This document shows positions 60,408-64,000 of a DNA stretch of 64,000 nt, one piece after another; position 1 is the stretch's first letter; every line of letters begins with the position of its first letter. The stretch spans positions 248,001 through 312,000 of the forward strand of contig NZ_JAAIXY010000012.1 of the NCBI RefSeq assembly GCF_010894455.1. Direction: 5' to 3'. The DNA is from Myxococcus eversor (GTDB taxonomy: Bacteria; Myxococcota; Myxococcia; Myxococcales; Myxococcaceae). The notes under the pieces were generated by a model, which searched no databases, had not been told where the DNA came from, and worked only from the letters and a program-made list of their open reading frames with translations. The position numbers were made by a program, and so were the translations under genes.

Positions 60408-61064
60408 ATGCCACTGACTCGTGAACAACTCGCGAAGCGCATCGCCCTGGAGCTGCGGGACGGCTTCTATGTGAACCTGGGCATCGGCATCCCCACGCTG
60501 GTCCCCAACTACATCCCCGAGGGGGTGGAGGTGGTGCTCCAGTCGGAGAACGGCCTGCTGGGCATCGGGCCGTATCCCGAGGCGGGCAAGGAAGACCCGG
60601 ACCTCATCAACGCGGGCAAGGAGACGGTGACGACGGTGAAGGGCGCCGCGTTCTTCGACTCGGCCCTGTCGTTCGGGATGATTCGGGGCGGCCACATCGA
60701 CATGGCCGTGCTGGGCGCCATGGAGGTCTCCGAAGAGGGGGACCTGGCCAACTGGATGATTCCCGGGAAGATGGTCAAGGGCATGGGAGGCGCCATGGAC
60801 CTGGCCGTGGGGGCCAAGCGCATCTACGTGGCCATGGAGCACGCGAACAAGGAGGGTCAGCCGAAGATCCTCAAGAAGTGCTCGCTGCCCCTGACGGGCC
60901 TGAAGTGCGTGCACCACATCGTCACGGACCATGCGTTCCTGGACGTGACGCCGGAGGGGCTCGTCCTGCGGGAGCTGGCCCCGGGCGTGACGGTGGAGCT
61001 GGTCCAGAAGCTCACCGAGCCGAAGCTGAAAATCGCGCCGGACGTGCGCGAGATGAAAGTCTGA
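60408..61064 (+). CDS. scoB: 3-Oxoacid/acetate CoA-transferase, subunit B
   Basis: A 218-residue B subunit holding the catalytic Glu47 in SENGLLGIGP, which forms the glutamyl-CoA thioester. Other signs are NLGIGIPTLVPNYI at the start and GHIDMAVLGAMEVSEEGDLA with the subsequent GKMVKGMGGAMDL. The length is as expected for ScoB/AtoA. It ends the thiolase-CoA-transferase operon; 38 bases separate it from the PilZ gene. The family's usual substrate, acetoacetate, fits the 3HB dehydrogenase elsewhere in the window. Confidence 0.94.
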   Translation: MPLTREQLAKRIALELRDGFYVNLGIGIPTLVPNYIPEGVEVVLQSENGLLGIGPYPEAGKEDPDLINAGKETVTTVKGAAFFDSALSFGMIRGGHIDMAVLGAMEVSEEGDLANWMIPGKMVKGMGGAMDLAVGAKRIYVAMEHANKEGQPKILKKCSLPLTGLKCVHHIVTDHAFLDVTPEGLVLRELAPGVTVELVQKLTEPKLKIAPDVREMKV

Positions 61065-61102
61065 GCGCTCAAGGCTAAGGTGCGCCGCTGGGGGAGGGTG
61101 GT

Positions 61103-61516
61103 ATGGACGACTTCCCCGGCGGAGCCCCTTTCATGGCCGACACCTCGGAGAAGTTGAACCCCATCGACCACCGCGCGCCGCGAGTCGAATACGAGCTGCC
61201 GGTGGCCTACCGCAGCGTGGCCGGCTTCGTGACGGACTGGGCCGTCAACCTTTCCAAGGGCGGCCTCTACATCAACACCGACAAGCCCCTGCCGGTGGAC
61301 ACGGTGGTGAAGCTGCTGGTGACACTGCCGGGAGCGCACTTCCCGGTGGAGCTGAAGGGCCGGGTGACGCGCACCAACGCGCTCGGCGCCGCCCCCTCGC
61401 AGTTGCCGGGGATGGCGGTGGAGTTCCTGGACGTTGACGAAGACAAGCGGTCGCGCATCGGGGAGTTCGTGGAGCGGTTGCGCTCGGAGCTCCCGTCGGA
61501 AGCGACCCGGAAGTAA
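61103..61516 (+). CDS. PilZ-type domain protein (TIGR02266-like)
   Basis: A 137-residue protein. Residues 18-130 form a PilZ-like beta-barrel (ELPVAYRSVAGFVTDWAVNL then SKGGLYINTDKPLPVDTVVK and PGMAVEFLDVDEDK). The motif after the first strands, NLSKGG, matches the D/N-x-S-x-x-G of PilZ. The first motif, RAPR near 24-27, is RxxR rather than RxxxR, so c-di-GMP binding is uncertain. TIGR02266-type PilZ domains are numerous in myxobacteria, and some take part in motility. The start is ATG 61103 (GGGAGG upstream), with ATG 61133 as alternative. Confidence 0.82.
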   Translation: MDDFPGGAPFMADTSEKLNPIDHRAPRVEYELPVAYRSVAGFVTDWAVNLSKGGLYINTDKPLPVDTVVKLLVTLPGAHFPVELKGRVTRTNALGAAPSQLPGMAVEFLDVDEDKRSRIGEFVERLRSELPSEATRK

Positions 61517-61552
61517 CGGCGGCCCGCGCGGGCGCCCCCACCGAGCGCCTGC

Positions 61553-62863
61553 ATGCTGCCCCTCCCTGAGACTCCCGTTTCACTGACGATCGACCGCCTC
61601 GGCCAGCTTGGCGAAGGCGTGGCTTCCTGGCAGGGGCGCACCGTCTTCATCCCTGGCGCCTTCCCCGGCGACACCGTGCGCGTCCACCTGGAGTCCCAGG
61701 GGCGGGTGCTGCGCGGCCTGTTGCGTGAGGTGGTCTCCCCCGGGCCGGACCGCCGCGTGGCCCCGTGTTCCCTGGCCGGCGAGTGCGGCGGCTGTGACTG
61801 GCTGGGCCTGGCCGAGTCCGCGCAGCGGAGCGCGAAGCAGGAGATCGTCCTCTCCACCCTGGAGCACCTGGGCCACCTGAGGCGCGAGGACTTCACCGTC
61901 CGGCCGCTCCTGGTGGCGCCTCGGGACTGGGGCTATCGCCGACGCACGGTGCTGCATCCGGCGGGGAAGGGAGCGCTGGGCTACTTCAGCCGGCGCAGCC
62001 ACGAGCGGCTCGCGGTGTCCGAGTGCGGTGCCCTCACGCCCGTGCTGACGGCGCTGCCGGGGAAGCTGGCGCCGCTGCTCAAGCCCTTGGCGAAGGACAC
62101 CGAGGAGGTGCTCCTGCTCGCGGAGGGGGACAAGGCCGCGTTCGCGGTGAACCTGACGGGGCAGGTGACGGCGCGGCACGTGGAGGCCGCGGAGGCCGCC
62201 GTGCGGGCGCTGCGACTGGAGGGCGCGGTGCTGGTGCCGAAGGAGGGCTCGCCCCGGGTGCTGGGCAAGCCGGCGCTGCGCTCGTACTCGCCGCTGCGAC
62301 CGGAGGTGCCGCTGTACCTGCGGCCGGATTCGTTCGCGCAGGCGCACGCGGAGGCCAACGTGGGGCTCGTCACTTCGGCCATCTTCGAGCTGGCGGCGCG
62401 GGACGAGGACTCCGTGCTGGAGCTGTACTCGGGCAACGGCAACTTCACCTTCCCGCTGGCGGCTGGAGCCGCGTCGGTGCTGGGCGTAGAGTCGTCCCCG
62501 GTGGGCGTGGAACTGGCTCTGCGCAGTGCTCGCGAGGCGGGCGTGGGCAACGTGCGCTTCGTGCAGGGGGATGCGCGCAAGGTGTGCGACGGGCTGGCGT
62601 CCGAGAGCCGGCGCTTCGACGTGTGCCTGGCGGACCCGCCGCGCGCGGGGGCTCCGGGCCTGGCGAAGTGGATGGTGGCACTGGGCATCCGCCGGGTGGT
62701 GTACGTGGCGTGTGACCCGGCCTCGCTCGCGCGCGACGCGGCGGGGTTGGTGGAGGCGGGCTACAAGCCGCAGGCGCTCCAGGTGGTGGACATGTTCCCC
62801 CAGACGCACCACGTGGAGGCCGTGATGTCCTTCGAGCGGCCGGGCACGGGGAAGGGAAGCTGA
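61553..62863 (+). CDS. rlmD: 23S rRNA (uracil-C5)-methyltransferase, RlmD/TrmA-like
   Basis: A 436-residue SAM-dependent RNA methyltransferase. An N-terminal TRAM domain (SLTIDRLGQLGEGVASWQGR) is followed by an iron-sulfur motif with Cys72, Cys78 and Cys81 (PCSLAGECGGCDW) and the Rossmann methyltransferase domain (VLELYSGNGNFTFPLAAGAA). The catalytic Cys387 sits in VACDPASLARD, and the end is MFPQTHHVEAVMSFER. Features match RlmD (m5U1939) or RlmCD-type enzymes; which 23S position is methylated cannot be decided from sequence. Its TGA stop shares the last base with the ATG of the downstream VWA gene (TGATG). Confidence 0.92.
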   Translation: MLPLPETPVSLTIDRLGQLGEGVASWQGRTVFIPGAFPGDTVRVHLESQGRVLRGLLREVVSPGPDRRVAPCSLAGECGGCDWLGLAESAQRSAKQEIVLSTLEHLGHLRREDFTVRPLLVAPRDWGYRRRTVLHPAGKGALGYFSRRSHERLAVSECGALTPVLTALPGKLAPLLKPLAKDTEEVLLLAEGDKAAFAVNLTGQVTARHVEAAEAAVRALRLEGAVLVPKEGSPRVLGKPALRSYSPLRPEVPLYLRPDSFAQAHAEANVGLVTSAIFELAARDEDSVLELYSGNGNFTFPLAAGAASVLGVESSPVGVELALRSAREAGVGNVRFVQGDARKVCDGLASESRRFDVCLADPPRAGAPGLAKWMVALGIRRVVYVACDPASLARDAAGLVEAGYKPQALQVVDMFPQTHHVEAVMSFERPGTGKGS

Positions 62864-64000
62864 TGGACGCGCGCATCGTCGAGTTCGCCGAGGTGCTCCG
62901 ACAGAACGGCGTGCGCGTGAGCACCTCCGAGGTGCAGGACGCACTGCGGGCCACCGCCGAGGTGGGGCTGGTGGACCGGGCCCTGTTCCGCGCGGTGATG
63001 CGGACGACGCTGGTGAAGCGCGAACTGGACGTGGACACGTTCAACCGCGCTTTCGACTTCTTCTTCTCCGGCGCGGCGGCGACGTTCGAGGCCATCGACA
63101 AGTCCCTGGCCGCGCAGCTCCAGGAAGAGGGCTACCTGGAGGGGGACACGCTGAAGATGGTCATCTACCAGATGAACCTCCTGCTGCCGGAGATGTCTCC
63201 GCTCGCGCAGGCGGTGCTGGAGGGAGACCGGGCGCGGCTGGCGCAGATCTTCCGGATGGCCTCGCTCCAGTTGGATTTGTCGAAGCTGGAGAGTCCGCTC
63301 CAGGCGGGCTTCTTCGCGCGGCGCATGCTGGCGGGCGCGGGTATGGAGCGGGCGCGCTCCGACATGAAGTCGCTGGAGGACGAGCTGCACGCGCGCGGCC
63401 TGTCTCCCGAGGGCGTGGAGATTGTGTCCCGCCATGTCGCCGCGGCGATGCGGAAGATTGAAGACGCCGCGCGCCAGGAGGTGAAGCGTCAGGCGGAGGC
63501 TCGCATCCGGCGTCGCACCGACACGGTGCAGGACAAGCCGCTGCACCTGCTCACCCAGGCGGAGGTGGACCAGATGCAGTCCGCCGTGCGCACGCTGGCG
63601 GAGAAGCTGCGCAGTCGACTGATTCGTCGGCAGCGCTCGCACCGCAAGGGGGCGCTCAATGTCCGCCGCACGCTGCGCAAGAACATGACATGGGGTGGGG
63701 TGCCCATGCTGCCCCAGTTCCGGCGCCGCCGGCCGGAGCGCCCGGAGCTGGTGGTGCTGTGTGATGTGTCGGACTCCGTCCGCAACGCGGCGCGGATGAT
63801 GTTGCTGTTCATGCACACGATGCAGTCGCTGTTCGTGCGGGTGCGCTCGTTCGTCTTCGTGTCCGACGTGGGCGAGGTGACGCAGTACTTCAAGGACCTC
63901 GACGTGGACGAGGCCATCGACATGGCGACGGCGGGGAAGACGGTGTCCCTGAGCGCCAACTCGAACTATGGCCGCGCGCTGGCGGACTTCACCCGGGACC
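62863..64000 (+). CDS. CoxE-like VWA-domain protein (3' truncated)
   Basis: The first 379 residues of a CoxE-like protein; the frame is open at the right edge. The N-terminal 300 residues are largely helical (FAEVLRQNGVRVSTSEVQDA). The von Willebrand A fold begins near residue 290 (ELVVLCDVSDSVRNAARMML) with the metal-ion-dependent adhesion site D301-x-S303-x-S305 and NYGRAL further on. CoxE proteins work with MoxR-type AAA+ ATPases in assembling metal enzymes, and a MoxR gene may lie beyond the window. It overlaps the RNA methyltransferase stop by one base. Confidence 0.85.
   Translation, partial: MDARIVEFAEVLRQNGVRVSTSEVQDALRATAEVGLVDRALFRAVMRTTLVKRELDVDTFNRAFDFFFSGAAATFEAIDKSLAAQLQEEGYLEGDTLKMVIYQMNLLLPEMSPLAQAVLEGDRARLAQIFRMASLQLDLSKLESPLQAGFFARRMLAGAGMERARSDMKSLEDELHARGLSPEGVEIVSRHVAAAMRKIEDAARQEVKRQAEARIRRRTDTVQDKPLHLLTQAEVDQMQSAVRTLAEKLRSRLIRRQRSHRKGALNVRRTLRKNMTWGGVPMLPQFRRRRPERPELVVLCDVSDSVRNAARMMLLFMHTMQSLFVRVRSFVFVSDVGEVTQYFKDLDVDEAIDMATAGKTVSLSANSNYGRALADFTRD

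Overview
The window is about 64 kb of very GC-rich, gene-dense bacterial chromosome. It looks like a fruiting myxobacterium of the Myxococcus/Corallococcus/Pyxidicoccus kind (inference). The signs are strong G/C third-position bias, many secreted or lipoprotein hydrolases, a TIGR02266-type PilZ protein, an AgmX/PglI-type C-terminal domain protein, an NtrC-type two-component pair, and full short-chain acyl-CoA degradation. I saw no rRNA, tRNA, CRISPR array, prophage or insertion sequence.

Layout. 1-9062: end of a SlyD-type prolyl isomerase, an outer-membrane protein, a BASS transporter, a probable peptidase remnant, TesB thioesterase, a glutamine amidotransferase, a PDC-like sensor, a chemoreceptor that seems to lack its second membrane helix and HAMP domain, and a large secreted zinc metalloprotease. 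9171-14231 (minus): MarR-GNAT regulator, second BASS-type transporter, lipoprotein endonuclease/exonuclease/phosphatase, polytopic GT-C-like membrane protein. 14337-19450: 3-hydroxybutyrate dehydrogenase facing a minus-strand set of metabolite symporter, porin and a lipoprotein alpha/beta hydrolase that resembles the PhaZ7 amorphous-PHB depolymerase. 19849-22658: exported threonine-aldolase-like enzyme, zinc-ribbon mini-protein, MFS exporter. 22811-27861: HlyD plus two ATPases plus two permeases, an efflux pump like E. coli YbhGFSR. 28589-33909: tightly coupled operon of TetR, NAPE-PLD-like hydrolase, Rossmann protein, histidine kinase and sigma-54 activator. 34002-39426: CocE hydrolase, RtcA, small membrane protein, SppA. 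39517-40842: a conspicuously lower-GC Schlafen/AlbA_2 gene. 40962-49527: Mrp, 3-hydroxybutyryl-CoA dehydrogenase, enoyl-CoA hydratase and two acyl-CoA dehydrogenases, interleaved with small envelope proteins. 49580-51372: TetR and an MDR oxidoreductase. 51396-54257: an HNH nuclease with a PtuB-like core paired with a LysM/peptidoglycan-binding protein. 54948-56660: ribosomal protein S1. 56736-58174: TetR and an AHL-lactonase-like lipoprotein. 58441-61064: thiolase and two-subunit acetoacetate-type CoA-transferase. 61103-64000: PilZ protein, RlmD-like RNA methyltransferase and a CoxE-like VWA protein cut by the window edge.

How the genes work together. 3-Hydroxybutyrate released outside the cell by the PhaZ7-like hydrolase could enter by the porin and symporter, be oxidised to acetoacetate by the 3HB dehydrogenase, activated by the CoA-transferase, and cleaved to two acetyl-CoA by the thiolase. 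The central cluster supplies the fatty-acyl-CoA branch. For a predator this would be a route for eating the carbon stores of prey. The route is inferred from gene content; only the individual families are directly supported.

Regulation visible in the sequence: several near-perfect palindromes sit at TetR genes and catabolic starts (14317-14330, 19599-19615, 28566-28592, 49545-49567, 58187-58202), and strong hairpins lie at gene ends (365-396, 9134-9166, 17951-17990, 56689-56720).
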